Positions 1 through 8,730 of a DNA stretch of 64,000 nt are shown here, piece by piece (the stretch's first letter is position 1; the number at the start of each line of letters is the position of its first letter). The DNA is from an uncultured Prevotellaceae bacterium. GTDB taxonomy: Bacteria; Bacteroidota; Bacteroidia; Bacteroidales; Bacteroidaceae. The position numbers and the translations under genes were made by a program. Where the stretch lies: positions 62,001 through 126,000 of the forward strand of contig ONDA01000006.1 in assembly GCA_900316475.1 (NCBI GenBank). The letters are read 5' to 3'. Under the pieces are notes generated by a model. The model was not told the DNA's origin, searched no databases, and was given only the letters and a program-made list of their open reading frames with translations.

Positions 1-1046
1 TAGCCTGGGGCAATGATGATTTGCGTACTGCTGTGCAGCACCGTCAGCTGATGACGGTCCATCCAGGCCAGCAGCGAGCGCAACGATTCAGCGGTGCTCA
101 CCAGACGGTCTGACGGCGTCTCGTAGGGTTCCCATTGACAGACGTGCAACTGTCCCTCAGTAATATCAGGCTGACGGATGGTCTTCAGTCCCATATAATA
201 GAGGCTCTCAAGCGTCCTGACGCTGGTGGTACCTACGGCAACGGCGCGGCAGTCGTGGTCGAGCAGCTTCTGAAGCGTCTCGCGACGCACGGCGATATAC
301 TCTGTATGCATCTCATGCCCGCCGATGTCGGCACTCTTCACGGGGCGGAAGGTGCCTGCGCCAACATGCAGGGTCACCTCTTCGCGGTCGATGCCGCGAC
401 CGTCTATCGCACTGAGCACAGCGGGTGTGAAGTGAAGGCCAGCCGTAGGAGCGGCCACACTACCCTTGATTTTGGAGTACACCGTCTGGTAGGTCGTCTT
501 GTCGCTCTCTTCCGTCTCGCGGTTCAGGTAAGGCGGAATGGGCAACTCGCCCATCACGTCGATGATGTCGGCAAACGGCACGTCACCATCCCACGCAAAT
601 CTTACCAGATGGCTCGTCCCCTGCTCGCCAAGATGCTCGGCCGTCACGTTGACAGCCCTGCCCTGAACATTAATCTCGCGCGACAAAGCGCCGTCCTTCC
701 ACTTCTTCAGGTTGCCTATCAAACAGAGCCACGAACAGCACTCACGCGTCTGGAACATCTGCTCATAGTCGGCAGGCTCTGACGGTTCCAGCAGGAAGAT
801 TTCTATCAATGCGCCCGTCGACTTGCGGAAGTGCATACGCGCCTGGATGACCCGCGTATTGTTGAACACCATCAGAGCACCTTCAGGAAGATACTGCGGC
901 AGGTTGTAGAACGTGTCGTCAGTCACTACACCTTTATTATATATAAGCAACTTCGAGTGGTCGCGCTGTTTTAACGGGTATTTAGCTATGCGCTCGTCGG
1001 GTAGCGGATAGTTGTAGTCAATAATGTGAATTTGCTTCGTTTCCAT
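1..1046 (-). CDS. queA: S-adenosylmethionine:tRNA ribosyltransferase-isomerase (partial)
   Basis: QueA moves the ribosyl group of S-adenosylmethionine onto preQ1-modified tRNA to give epoxyqueuosine, the penultimate step of queuosine synthesis. The reverse strand reads METKQIHIIDYNYPLPDERI from the ATG at 1046, then family motifs such as ALMVFNNTRVIQARM, GSVAAPTAGLHFT and HVGAGTFRPVK. It runs off the window at about residue 348, so the C-terminus is missing here. A -7 box (TAACTTTGCA) lies only 8 nt upstream of the ATG. The divergent neighbour is the AlaX-like gene. Another queuosine gene, queC, is at about 51 kb. The identification is secure. Confidence 0.93.
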   Translation of the reverse strand, partial: METKQIHIIDYNYPLPDERIAKYPLKQRDHSKLLIYNKGVVTDDTFYNLPQYLPEGALMVFNNTRVIQARMHFRKSTGALIEIFLLEPSEPADYEQMFQTRECCSWLCLIGNLKKWKDGALSREINVQGRAVNVTAEHLGEQGTSHLVRFAWDGDVPFADIIDVMGELPIPPYLNRETEESDKTTYQTVYSKIKGSVAAPTAGLHFTPAVLSAIDGRGIDREEVTLHVGAGTFRPVKSADIGGHEMHTEYIAVRRETLQKLLDHDCRAVAVGTTSVRTLESLYYMGLKTIRQPDITEGQLHVCQWEPYETPSDRLVSTAESLRSLLAWMDRHQLTVLHSSTQIIIAPG

Positions 1047-1054
1047 ATTCAAGC

Positions 1055-1064
1055 TGCAAAGTTA
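1055..1064 (-). promoter_or_regulatory. -7 box of queA promoter
   Basis: Reverse strand TAACTTTGCA fits the Bacteroidetes -7 consensus TAnnTTTGC. Only 8 nt separate it from the queA ATG, so the mRNA is probably leaderless or nearly so. Confidence 0.65.
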
Positions 1065-1108
1065 CTAATTTTTTTCCACGTAAGTGTAGTTTTCTGATTT
1101 CTTTTTAT

Positions 1109-1118
1109 TAACTTTGCA
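1109..1118 (+). promoter_or_regulatory. -7 box of AlaX-like gene
   Basis: TAACTTTGCA on the forward strand, about 26 nt before the ATG at 1145. It forms a divergent promoter pair with queA. Confidence 0.65.
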
Positions 1119-1144
1119 GCTGATAAAGACAAAAATCAAGAAAT

Positions 1145-1612
1145 ATGGCTGACAATTACATCCTAAACGAGCACAACAAGGAGGAGTTTCCACCAGCTCA
1201 TACGGCAGAACACCTGCTGAACCAAACGATGATAAGACTTTTCGGTTGTGGACGGTCATATAATGCGCATATCGAAAGGAAGAAAAGCAAAATGAGCTTT
1301 CACCTGGAACAGAAGCCTACCAGACAGCAGGAGAAAGACATTGAGCGCCGTATGAACGAACTCATTGACGAAGACCTGCCCGTGACGTTCGACTTCGTCA
1401 CGCGTGACGAACTGCCTGAAGACATTTCGACGGATAGACTTCCCGACGTTGCCTCAGACACCATCCGCTTAGTACGCATCGGCGACTACGACGTCTGTCC
1501 CTGCATTGGCAGACACGTACGTTCAACAAGCCAAATTGGACGTTTCGAAATGTTAGGTACAAACTGGGACGAGATGGAGCACTCGTTCCGAATAAGATTC
1601 AAGATTGTATAA
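1145..1612 (+). CDS. AlaX-like aminoacyl-tRNA editing domain protein
   Basis: 155 residues matching the stand-alone second editing (SAD) domain of alanyl/threonyl-tRNA synthetases. Such proteins hydrolyse mischarged tRNA, usually Ser-tRNA(Ala), in the cytosol. Both metal-binding halves are visible: HTAEH near residues 19-23 (HxxxH) and CIGRH near 119-123 (CxxxH). There is no synthetase catalytic core, so it is a free-standing trans-editing factor. The start follows a -7 box at 1109-1118. Substrate specificity (Ala, Thr or other) cannot be read from the sequence. Confidence 0.8.
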   Translation: MADNYILNEHNKEEFPPAHTAEHLLNQTMIRLFGCGRSYNAHIERKKSKMSFHLEQKPTRQQEKDIERRMNELIDEDLPVTFDFVTRDELPEDISTDRLPDVASDTIRLVRIGDYDVCPCIGRHVRSTSQIGRFEMLGTNWDEMEHSFRIRFKIV

Positions 1613-1621
1613 CCTGGTTTC

Positions 1622-2686
1622 CTAATACTCAACCTTCATAAGAACAGGATAGTGATCCGAATAGCTCAAATCTAATTTATAATAGGTCAAGCCACTCACA
1701 GACTTGTCGTGGAAGATGTAGTCAATGCGAACTCTCTTCCTACCGCGGAAAGTGTACATCCAACCGCTTCCACACTCCTTGAAGCCATCAACGAGGTCGC
1801 CCAACATGGTATTATAGACATAAGAGTAAGGCACATCATTGAAGTCGCCACAGATTACCAGCGAGTAATCTTTTTCAGAATCCATTCGCAATTCATTGAC
1901 TATCCTCTCGGCTTGTCCGGCACGTACCATCATACCCATCGTGTATTTGCCATAAATAGCACGGAGCAGACGGTTACTCTCAACGTCATGACCCTGAACT
2001 TGAAGCTTTGCAGCCTGATGAAGGGTACGGTTGAAACCGGTAGTCTCCAGGTGAACATTGACAAAACGGAAAAGCTGACCATTGACATTTACGTCAGCCC
2101 ACATAGCACTGTTATTCGTATCATCAAAGTCAATGTTCTTCGTGGAAACTATGGGAAAGCGGCTAAACACCACCATATCACTCTTGCCCTTCACCATATA
2201 TGGGAAATACTCCTTATAGCTGTCAGATATCTTCTTATTACCGCTGACATCATTATACTCCTGTAGACAAAGGACATCAACGCTCTGTTTCCTCATCTGA
2301 GCAAGTATGTCCATAGCAATGAAGCCCGTCGTCTCACGATTAAACCGCGCTACGTTGTAAGTAGCTATCTTCAGGCCTGACTTTGACTCTGCTTTTTCAT
2401 CGAGAGAACGGAACTGATAAAGAGTACCACTATAAGGAATGCAGCAGAGAACAGTTATAAATGGTATGACGGCCCAATGCCACCGGCGGCGAACAAGCCA
2501 ATAGACAAGCAGCACAATATCGCAGATAATAAGCAAAGGCAAGACATAGACCAACATCGCCCGAGCGGTATTACCAGCAGGCTGGACATCACCTCCGAAC
2601 AGGCCGAAAAAGGTAAAGCCCGCCATCAGGAAGGTCGTAATCAGAAAGATAAACGAAAAATACTTGTAGACAGCTAACTTACCCAT
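1622..2686 (-). CDS. Membrane-anchored endonuclease/exonuclease/phosphatase family protein
   Basis: 354 residues. About 95 N-terminal residues contain hydrophobic segments (near 10-30, 45-65 and 70-85). They are followed by an EEP (DNase I-like) domain with the expected catalytic series LCLQEYND, CGDFNDVP, RIDYIFHD and YSDHYPV. Family members cleave phosphodiester or phosphomonoester bonds in nucleic acids, lipids or inositol phosphates; the substrate here is unknown. The active site probably faces the periplasm. It starts 11 nt after the stop of the hybrid kinase gene on the same strand, so the two are probably cotranscribed. Confidence 0.8.
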   Translation of the reverse strand: MGKLAVYKYFSFIFLITTFLMAGFTFFGLFGGDVQPAGNTARAMLVYVLPLLIICDIVLLVYWLVRRRWHWAVIPFITVLCCIPYSGTLYQFRSLDEKAESKSGLKIATYNVARFNRETTGFIAMDILAQMRKQSVDVLCLQEYNDVSGNKKISDSYKEYFPYMVKGKSDMVVFSRFPIVSTKNIDFDDTNNSAMWADVNVNGQLFRFVNVHLETTGFNRTLHQAAKLQVQGHDVESNRLLRAIYGKYTMGMMVRAGQAERIVNELRMDSEKDYSLVICGDFNDVPYSYVYNTMLGDLVDGFKECGSGWMYTFRGRKRVRIDYIFHDKSVSGLTYYKLDLSYSDHYPVLMKVEY

Positions 2687-2697
2687 AACAAAAATGG

Positions 2698-3948
2698 TTA
2701 TTTAGTATATTTTGCACAGACCTCTATCAAATCCTCAACACGGAACGGCTTAGCCATAAACTCGTCGCAACCAGCTGCCAGCGCCTCGCGTATATTCTCA
2801 TCGAAAGCATAGGCACTCAATGCTACGACAGGTGTGTCGTGATTCACCTCCTTGATAATCCTGGTAGCATCGAGGCCATTCATCTCAGGCATTCGGATGT
2901 CCATGAGAATCAGGTCGGGATGCTCGTCTTCGTTTATGGTGACGGCCTCAATACCGTTGCGGGCGCGAAGCAAGCGGTAACGCTTCTGCAGCACAATACG
3001 AACCAACTCGAAGTTGCTCTCCTCGTCTTCAGCAACAAGAATAGTCTTCAAGTTCGACTCGTCAGGACGATTGCTGACACGCAGCGTCCTAACATTTGTC
3101 GATGTCGTGCGATTGCTTGTAGCCATACCGCCTATAGTCCCGCTGAACGGCAGAACAAACGTGAAAGTCGAGCCGGCACCGACTTTTGACTCAACGCTGA
3201 TATGTCCACCCATCTTCTCAACAATGATACGGCAGAGAGCCAATCCCAGGCCGTAGCCTTTCTGCTGTTCAGCATCCTTCGATGCGTAGGTATCAAAAAT
3301 CTGATCTATGAATTCTGGCGATATGCCCGAACCCGTATCTGAGACATAGAAAGCTATGCGCTGACCTTCTTCGACAATCTCATAACCGAAGGTAATGCTT
3401 CCTTTCGGCGTGTGTTTTAGGGCATTACTGATAAGATTAGACAGTATCTGTGTCAGTCGGTTCTCGTCAGTATTCATCGTTATCGGCATCGTGGGGGTAA
3501 CACACTTTAACACCACCGTTTCGGGACAACGGAACTTAAACAGCTGCTTGATACTGTTGCAAAGGGCTTCAAGATGGACAGGCGACTTTTTGATGACAAT
3601 TTCGCCAGACTCCACTCGCGAAAGGTCTAGTATCTCATTGATAAGGCTCATCAGACGATTATTGTTGCTCTCAATAATCTCCATATATTTCATACGCTCT
3701 TCCGGGGAGTCTGTCTCAGCTATAACACGCGAAAAACCCTCAATGGCATTCAAAGGAGTACGAATCTCATGGCTCATATTAGCCAAGAAGAGAGACTTCA
3801 TGCGGCTGGCTTTCTCAGCTTTGGCTGCCTTCTCCTCATATTCCTTCAGCTTCAAATTGGCTGCTTCAAGTTTTTCGTTCGCTATCATCAGTTTCCTGTT
3901 AGCGTCCGCAAACTTTTGCATCAGGATTTCTCTTTCGTTTTGATTCAT
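2698..3948 (-). CDS. Cytosolic hybrid sensor histidine kinase / response regulator
   Basis: 416 residues from ATG 3948, preferred over an upstream TTG that would abut the promoter box. Order: N-terminal coiled coil (about 1-50), HisKA with the phospho-acceptor His in NMSHEIRTPLN (near 60), HATPase with N box (LISNALKHTP) and G boxes (DTGSGIS, GYGLGLALC), then a receiver domain (about 300-416) with the acceptor Asp in LMDIRMPEMNG. There is no membrane segment and no recognisable sensor domain, so input probably comes through the coiled coil or a partner. No output domain follows the receiver. It is upstream of the EEP gene in one transcription unit. Confidence 0.88.
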   Translation of the reverse strand: MNQNEREILMQKFADANRKLMIANEKLEAANLKLKEYEEKAAKAEKASRMKSLFLANMSHEIRTPLNAIEGFSRVIAETDSPEERMKYMEIIESNNNRLMSLINEILDLSRVESGEIVIKKSPVHLEALCNSIKQLFKFRCPETVVLKCVTPTMPITMNTDENRLTQILSNLISNALKHTPKGSITFGYEIVEEGQRIAFYVSDTGSGISPEFIDQIFDTYASKDAEQQKGYGLGLALCRIIVEKMGGHISVESKVGAGSTFTFVLPFSGTIGGMATSNRTTSTNVRTLRVSNRPDESNLKTILVAEDEESNFELVRIVLQKRYRLLRARNGIEAVTINEDEHPDLILMDIRMPEMNGLDATRIIKEVNHDTPVVALSAYAFDENIREALAAGCDEFMAKPFRVEDLIEVCAKYTK

Positions 3949-3971
3949 TTCACCCTTTTTCCTTATCAAAA

Positions 3972-3981
3972 TGCAAAATTA
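3972..3981 (-). promoter_or_regulatory. -7 box of hybrid kinase promoter
   Basis: Reverse strand TAATTTTGCA, 23 nt upstream of the ATG at 3948. Confidence 0.55.
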
Positions 3982-4020
3982 CATATTTTTTTCATATCCG
4001 CAAATTATTTTATATATTTT

Positions 4021-5208
4021 TTACCCTCTTTTTGCTTTTTCCCATGCGCCACTAGTATGATGGGTTGTCAAATAGCCTATTCCCCGGAAAACATTTACGT
4101 TCATGAACAAGAAATAATAGAGCACGTAAAACAGTTTGCTCTTGCGTCCCATCTTATCCATCAGCCAACCTATAAAAGCGCCAAGATAGAAAAGAGCCTG
4201 CAAAATGCCTATGACAGTATAGACGAGGCCTCCATCCATCATAATCAGGGCAATGTTCAATGGTATAAGTGCCAGCAATGCAAACGGTGAGACTGACCAA
4301 CGCAGCACACGATGACTGACAAAGAGAAAGCTGACTACCGGATATTTCAATGGGTTCATCAATGCCCGCAACCACCAAATGCTCTGTAAACCGCCAGCAG
4401 CAATACGGCGCTTGCGCTTTGATTCTTCATGCATATTGGCTGAACCGTATTCCACCGCATAGGCTTCTGACGTGTAGGCAATGCGGTGGCCGTCCTTGAC
4501 CATTAGCATAGAAATCATAAAGTCGTCGAGCAAGGCGTTGCTGGGGGCTTCACGATAGTTCGACATGCGTACGGCAAAAAGTTCGCCTGCAGCGCCCATA
4601 GCCGAATATAGTTCGCTGTCCCATCGCTTCAGCGTACTTTCATAACGCCAATAGAGACTTTCACCCTCTGAAGCCGTTTGGCCTTCCTTCCGTGCGGCAA
4701 CGCGCTTTTCACCGGAGACACAGCCCACACGCTCATCCATAAACAATCGTACAATTTCACGTATAGAGTTAGCGTTCAACAATGTATTAGCATCGGTAAA
4801 GACAACATACTCCGATTTGTTCAGTTTCAACCCGTGCTGCATAGCTGCTGCCTTACCCCGACGTTCAGGACTATAAACCAGCGTCACTTCATCATAGGCC
4901 TTGAGCAGTTCGTTGGTTCTATCTGTGCTACCGTCGGTTACCCACATGATGCAGAATTTATCACGAGGATAATCTATCTGACGGATATTTGCCATTTTCT
5001 CCTCAATAACCTCCTCCTCGTTAAATGCACAGATCATGAGGGTGACATTGGGTAGCGAGTTTTCATCATCGGGCAGTGTCAGAGCAGGGCGTTTCTTTCC
5101 GAAAAGGCGTTTCAGCAACAACAAGACGTAAAGAAGGATTCCATACCCGATATAGGTATAGAAAACCAGAAACAGAAACAACCAGAAAAACAACTTCACT
5201 GCACCCAT
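4021..5208 (-). CDS. Membrane glycosyltransferase, family 2
   Basis: 395 residues from ATG 5208. A leading TTG at 5238 lies inside a promoter-like sequence and is less likely. One N-terminal membrane segment (about 3-30) precedes a GT-A domain with MICAFNEEEVI, WVTDGSTDRT (nucleotide-sugar binding), VFTDANTLLN (DxD-like) and a downstream RKRRIAAGG (QxxRW-like). Three or four C-terminal hydrophobic segments follow (about 295-385). This layout is that of processive or polysaccharide-type transferases at the inner membrane. The sugar and acceptor are unknown. The gene stands alone between the histidine kinase and RNase G genes. Confidence 0.82.
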   Translation of the reverse strand: MGAVKLFFWLFLFLVFYTYIGYGILLYVLLLLKRLFGKKRPALTLPDDENSLPNVTLMICAFNEEEVIEEKMANIRQIDYPRDKFCIMWVTDGSTDRTNELLKAYDEVTLVYSPERRGKAAAMQHGLKLNKSEYVVFTDANTLLNANSIREIVRLFMDERVGCVSGEKRVAARKEGQTASEGESLYWRYESTLKRWDSELYSAMGAAGELFAVRMSNYREAPSNALLDDFMISMLMVKDGHRIAYTSEAYAVEYGSANMHEESKRKRRIAAGGLQSIWWLRALMNPLKYPVVSFLFVSHRVLRWSVSPFALLALIPLNIALIMMDGGLVYTVIGILQALFYLGAFIGWLMDKMGRKSKLFYVLYYFLFMNVNVFRGIGYLTTHHTSGAWEKAKRG

Positions 5209-5295
5209 AACGAATAAATTTGTCCCATTATGTTGCAAAGAAACAAAAAACTATTGATATTTGCAAGAAAAAAGGGAACAAATTTAATGTTCCCT

Positions 5296-6873
5296 TTACT
5301 TTTTTGTCTCAATCTCCTCTTTCATATCAATAAACTGGTATTTTGCATCGTAAAACTCATATTGCAGAAATGCCAATTTCTGTGAGGGGATGACATGCAC
5401 TCCAAAGCCATACTTCATTTGCCAGCGGCGCTTCAACGAGATAACTCCCTGATTGATAAAGGCCGCTACATAGGGGTGAACATGCAAGTAGAACTTGCTG
5501 ATGCCTATTTTATTGACGAGGCGGTCAATCTTGCTCTCTAACTGATCAGTGAAAAGTATGGACGACTTAATCTTTCCGGTACCAAAACAAGTAGGACAAT
5601 CTTCTTCCACATTGACATCCATCGCAGGACGGACACGTTGACGCGTAATCTGCATAAGCCCGAACTTAGACAAGGGAAGGATGTTGTGGCGGGCACGGTC
5701 TTTCTGCATATTCTTGCACATACGTTCATAGAGCAACTGGCGGTCTTCTGCAAGATTCATATCCACGAAATCGACAACGATGATTCCTCCCATATCACGC
5801 AGTCGTAGCTGGCGTGCCAATTCATCTGCAGCTCCCAGGTTTGTCTCCAAGGCGTTTGCTTCTTGACCGTTTTCTTTCTTAACGCGAGTTCCACTATTGA
5901 CGTCGACGACATGCATAGCCTCCGTATGCTCAATGATGAGATAGGCACCACGCTTGTAGTTGACAGTCTTACCAAATCCGGACTTCAACTGCTTGGTGAC
6001 ATTGAAATTGTCGAAAATGGGGACTGAACCCGTATAATGCTTGACAATTTCCTGCTTCTCTGGTGCTATCAAACTGACATAGTCTTTCACTTGCTGAAAG
6101 ATGGCCTGGTCGTTAATGTGAATACCATCGTAGGTGGGATTGAACAGGTCGCGCAGCAATGCTACTGCACGGCTTTCCTCCTCGTAAATCAACTGTGGCC
6201 GGTCCTGGGTTTTCTGAACCTTAGTAATAGCATCATCCCAGCGCTTGAGCAGGAGTTTCATCTCCTGATCCAGTTCTGCAGCCCTTTTACCTTCAGCCAC
6301 CGTACGGACAATAACACCGAAATTCTTGGGTTTTATGCTTTGGATGAGCTGTTTCAACCGGCTGCGTTCCTCGCTTTTCTTGATTTTTGTAGAAACGTTT
6401 ACCTTGTCACCAAAAGGAATAAGTACGATATAACGGCCTGCAAAGCTCAACTCACACGTCAGTCGGGGACCTTTCGTGGATATTGGCTCTTTCACCACCT
6501 GTACCATCACTTCCTGTCCGACCTGCAGAGAATTCTGGACACTACCATCCTTCGGCAGTTCGTGTTGCCGTGTAGCCTTTTGAATAGGAAAAAGTTTCTT
6601 TCTGTCGCTCTGAACTTGTTTCAGATACTTATCGTAAGAGCTAAATTGAGTGCCCAAGTCAAGGTAGTGAAGAAAGGCATCTTTCTCATACCCTACATCG
6701 ACAAAGCAGGCATTAAGTCCAGGCATAAGCTTGCGGACTCTTGCGATATAGATGTTGCCAACCGAAAAAGAGGCTTCGCGCCGCTCATTCTGATATTCCA
6801 CCAACTGTTTGTCTTCCAATAGTGCAATGGAGATGTCTTTCGGTTGTACATCGATAATTACCTCACTTGTCAT
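5296..6873 (-). CDS. rng: Ribonuclease G/E family endoribonuclease
   Basis: 525 residues, the length of RNase G rather than RNase E (no long C-terminal scaffold). An S1 RNA-binding domain spans roughly 38-125 (VGNIYIARVRKLMPGLNACF). The catalytic domain carries the metal-binding aspartates in MHVVDVNSGT (near 320) and IIVVDFVDMN (near 369). The zinc-link CPTCFGTGK is near 424. It processes rRNA and decays mRNA from 5'-monophosphate ends. It lies downstream of the COX24-like and HU genes on the same strand, across a 102-nt gap containing a weak hairpin. Confidence 0.93.
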   Translation of the reverse strand: MTSEVIIDVQPKDISIALLEDKQLVEYQNERREASFSVGNIYIARVRKLMPGLNACFVDVGYEKDAFLHYLDLGTQFSSYDKYLKQVQSDRKKLFPIQKATRQHELPKDGSVQNSLQVGQEVMVQVVKEPISTKGPRLTCELSFAGRYIVLIPFGDKVNVSTKIKKSEERSRLKQLIQSIKPKNFGVIVRTVAEGKRAAELDQEMKLLLKRWDDAITKVQKTQDRPQLIYEEESRAVALLRDLFNPTYDGIHINDQAIFQQVKDYVSLIAPEKQEIVKHYTGSVPIFDNFNVTKQLKSGFGKTVNYKRGAYLIIEHTEAMHVVDVNSGTRVKKENGQEANALETNLGAADELARQLRLRDMGGIIVVDFVDMNLAEDRQLLYERMCKNMQKDRARHNILPLSKFGLMQITRQRVRPAMDVNVEEDCPTCFGTGKIKSSILFTDQLESKIDRLVNKIGISKFYLHVHPYVAAFINQGVISLKRRWQMKYGFGVHVIPSQKLAFLQYEFYDAKYQFIDMKEEIETKK

Positions 6874-6914
6874 TTTTTTTAAATAAAAACTTGGGATTTA
6901 GGATTTAACAAAAG

Positions 6915-6952
6915 GGGTGTAGCACGATATATCGCTACCACACTCCCTTCGT
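6915..6952 (-). terminator. Weak hairpin between COX24-like gene and rng
   Basis: On the reverse strand an imperfect stem (GGTAGC pairing with GCTAC plus flanking G/C pairs) encloses GATATATC and ends in CCCCTTTTG. It could attenuate transcription between the HU/COX24 unit and rng. Confidence 0.35.
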
Positions 6953-6975
6953 CTCTCAAATGTTGTCAGTTGAGC

Positions 6976-7065
6976 TTACTTGCTCTTATGACGATTCTTG
7001 CGCAGTCTCTTCTTGCGCTTGTGAGTAGCCATCTTGTGGCCCTTCTTTTTCTTTCCGTTTGGCAT
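6976..7065 (-). CDS. AURKAIP1/COX24-type small basic protein
   Basis: A 29-codon ORF on the reverse strand from ATG 7065 to TAA 6976. It encodes a peptide that starts MPNGKKKKGHKMATHKRKK and ends RLRKNRHKSK, more than half Lys/Arg/His. Short proteins of exactly this type are conserved in Bacteroidetes and are annotated as AURKAIP1/COX24-domain proteins. The domain is that of mitochondrial ribosomal protein mS38, so ribosome association is likely (inference). It lies just downstream of the HU gene and upstream of rng. Confidence 0.75.
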   Translation of the reverse strand: MPNGKKKKGHKMATHKRKKRLRKNRHKSK

Positions 7066-7103
7066 AGTTCTAAAAAATTAATATTTAAATGTTTAAAATC
7101 AGT

Positions 7104-7379
7104 TTACTTCATCTTTGCAATAAAACTCTTAGCAGGCTTGAAGGCGGGGAAGTCGTGAGCGTCAATAACCAACGTTGTATTCTTGGAAATATTACGAGCG
7201 GTCTTTTGTGCGCGATGCTTCACGATAAAGCTACCAAAGCCCCGGAGGTAGACGTTTTCCTTGTTTGACGCCAAGCTCACACGAATCTCCTCCATAAAAG
7301 CCTCAACGGTTGCTGCTACATCTTTCTTAGCAATACCTGTCTCGTCAGCAATTTTGTTGATGATGTCTGCCTTTGTCAT
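7104..7379 (-). CDS. HU family DNA-binding protein
   Basis: 91 residues from ATG 7379 (MTKADIINKIADETG). A longer reading from 7439 would include the leader and starts beside the promoter box, so it is rejected. It has the HU/IHF dimer fold: helices to about residue 40, then the beta-arm with LRGFGSFIVKHRAQKTARN and the DNA-intercalating region up to PAFKPAKSF. It bends DNA and compacts the nucleoid. It is probably cotranscribed with the COX24-like gene 38 nt downstream. Confidence 0.92.
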   Translation of the reverse strand: MTKADIINKIADETGIAKKDVAATVEAFMEEIRVSLASNKENVYLRGFGSFIVKHRAQKTARNISKNTTLVIDAHDFPAFKPAKSFIAKMK

Positions 7380-7434
7380 GTCTTTAAAATACTTTAATTT
7401 TTGACTGTTATCTTTACTGTTTTCAATTTCGGAC

Positions 7435-7444
7435 TGCAAAGATA
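7435..7444 (-). promoter_or_regulatory. -7 box of HU promoter
   Basis: Reverse strand TATCTTTGCA, giving a leader of about 55 nt before ATG 7379. Confidence 0.65.
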
Positions 7445-7493
7445 CTGTTTTTCAGTGAGATATAGAAATTTTCAGCGTTTTTTTTTCAAAAAT

Positions 7494-7543
7494 TTAAAAA
7501 ATAGTCCCTCTTTTGGTTTGTTTTCGCCAAAAAGAGGGGCTAT
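7494..7543 (-). terminator. Rho-independent terminator of rpiB
   Basis: The arms 7501-7516 and 7527-7543 form a stem (CCCTCTTTTGG against CCAAAAAGAGGGG, closed by ATAG/CTAT). On the reverse strand a T-rich tract follows (7494-7500). It sits between the rpiB stop and the HU promoter. Confidence 0.8.
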
Positions 7544-7583
7544 ATAAATATAATAATGAACGTGCGCGAGAGCAAAGCGGGAT

Positions 7584-8021
7584 TTATACGGGTATCTTGT
7601 CGATACGCTTCTGATGACGTCCGCCCTCAAACTCCGTCGAGAAGTATTCGTCCATGATCTTGCGGGCCATCTCCTCGTCGATAAACCGTCCGGGCATCAC
7701 CAGCACGTTAGCATTGTTGTGCTGGCGGATGAGGTGGGCAATCTCGGGAATCCAGCACAGACCGGCACGAATCGACTGGTGCTTGTTCAGCGTCATGTTG
7801 ATGCCTTCGCCCGAGCCGCAGATAGCAATGCCGGGGAACACCTCGCCAGCCTCGATGCCGCGGGCCAGAGCGTGGCCGAAGTCAGAGTAGTCGCACGAGT
7901 CCTCCGTGTATGTGCCATAGTCCTTATACTCGTATCCCTTCTCTTCGAGATACTTCTTCACAAACTGTTTCAATGCGTAGCCGGCGTGGTCGCTGGCCAA
8001 TCCGATAGTCTTAACTTCCAT
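7584..8021 (-). CDS. rpiB: Ribose-5-phosphate isomerase B
   Basis: 145 residues from ATG 8021 (MEVKTIGLASDHAGYALK), preferred over an upstream start at 8054 that overlaps the promoter region. It interconverts ribose 5-phosphate and ribulose 5-phosphate in the pentose phosphate pathway. RpiB/LacAB hallmarks are SDHAGY, GICGSGEGINMTLNK (active-site Cys and anion hole), HNNANVLVMPGRF and FEGGRHQKRIDKI. Length is standard. It is monocistronic, with its own -7 box and terminator. Confidence 0.95.
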   Translation of the reverse strand: MEVKTIGLASDHAGYALKQFVKKYLEEKGYEYKDYGTYTEDSCDYSDFGHALARGIEAGEVFPGIAICGSGEGINMTLNKHQSIRAGLCWIPEIAHLIRQHNNANVLVMPGRFIDEEMARKIMDEYFSTEFEGGRHQKRIDKIPV

Positions 8022-8049
8022 CTTAATACGGTATTTATTGGTTTTCTGA

Positions 8050-8059
8050 TGCAAAGGTA
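8050..8059 (-). promoter_or_regulatory. -7 box of rpiB promoter
   Basis: Reverse strand TACCTTTGCA, about 28 nt before ATG 8021. Confidence 0.65.
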
Positions 8060-8201
8060 CGAATAAGTGAGCGAATTACCAAATTTATTTGAGTATTTCC
8101 GTCATCGCAAAGCGCTTGCTACTGAAAGGTCGCAAGAACGAATCAGGTAATTCCGTTTGCTCTATATAAGAGGAACGCCGTGACCCTATTCGTCATTGTC
8201 T

Positions 8202-8715
8202 TCAAGAATCTCCTGAAATAGCATCATCCGCATTCTCCTTCAGTCGTTTAATGGCTTTGTCGAAGTCGCTCTCTAAAAGGCGCATCTCACGTTCACGGTA
8301 TATCTCAAACTCCCGTTCAGCCTTTTCGATGGCTTCCTGATGCGACACAGTGCCTGCACCCTCTGGGTGACTGAACGCGATAACCTAAGGCGATAATCAT
8401 ATCGAGGTTGTAATGATCCATGTTGCGATTCACTTGACGTTTACCCTCTTGGCGAACTAATAAGTATTTCTTGTGAGTTCGTTCATCGTCATCCAATTCA
8501 TTATCTCCATATATTCCCTGAAGATGCAGACTGATATTCTGCTGAGTAGTCTGATAAATCTCAGCCAACTGTGCTTGTGTCAACCACACATCCTCATCAG
8601 CAAAGCGCGTGTTCACACTCACCCAGCCCTCTTCATCTTTATACAGTATCAATTTGTTTTCTTTGTCCCATATATATCCTATTTTACTAACTTTAATCCT
8701 TTCTGGGCAAGACAA
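8202..8715 (-). pseudogene. rhuM-family gene remnant (internal deletion and frameshift)
   Basis: The N-terminal part reads as a RhuM family protein: VWLTQAQLAEIYQTTQQNIS, HYNLDMIIALGYRVQSP. The reading frame is lost in a CCC run near 8360-8372. Dropping one C restores GYRVQSPEGAGTVSHQEAIE and a plausible RhuM C-terminal helix ending IKRLKENADDAISGDS at 8202. The central ~130 residues of a normal RhuM (the domain around WA-L-EY and beyond) are absent, so there was a deletion as well as a one-base shift. There is no ATG; the only start is TTG 8715, 15 nt after the hsdR stop. RhuM genes are common in restriction-modification islands; their function is unknown. Confidence 0.75.
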
Positions 8716-8730
8716 ACTATGTACTTGTTT

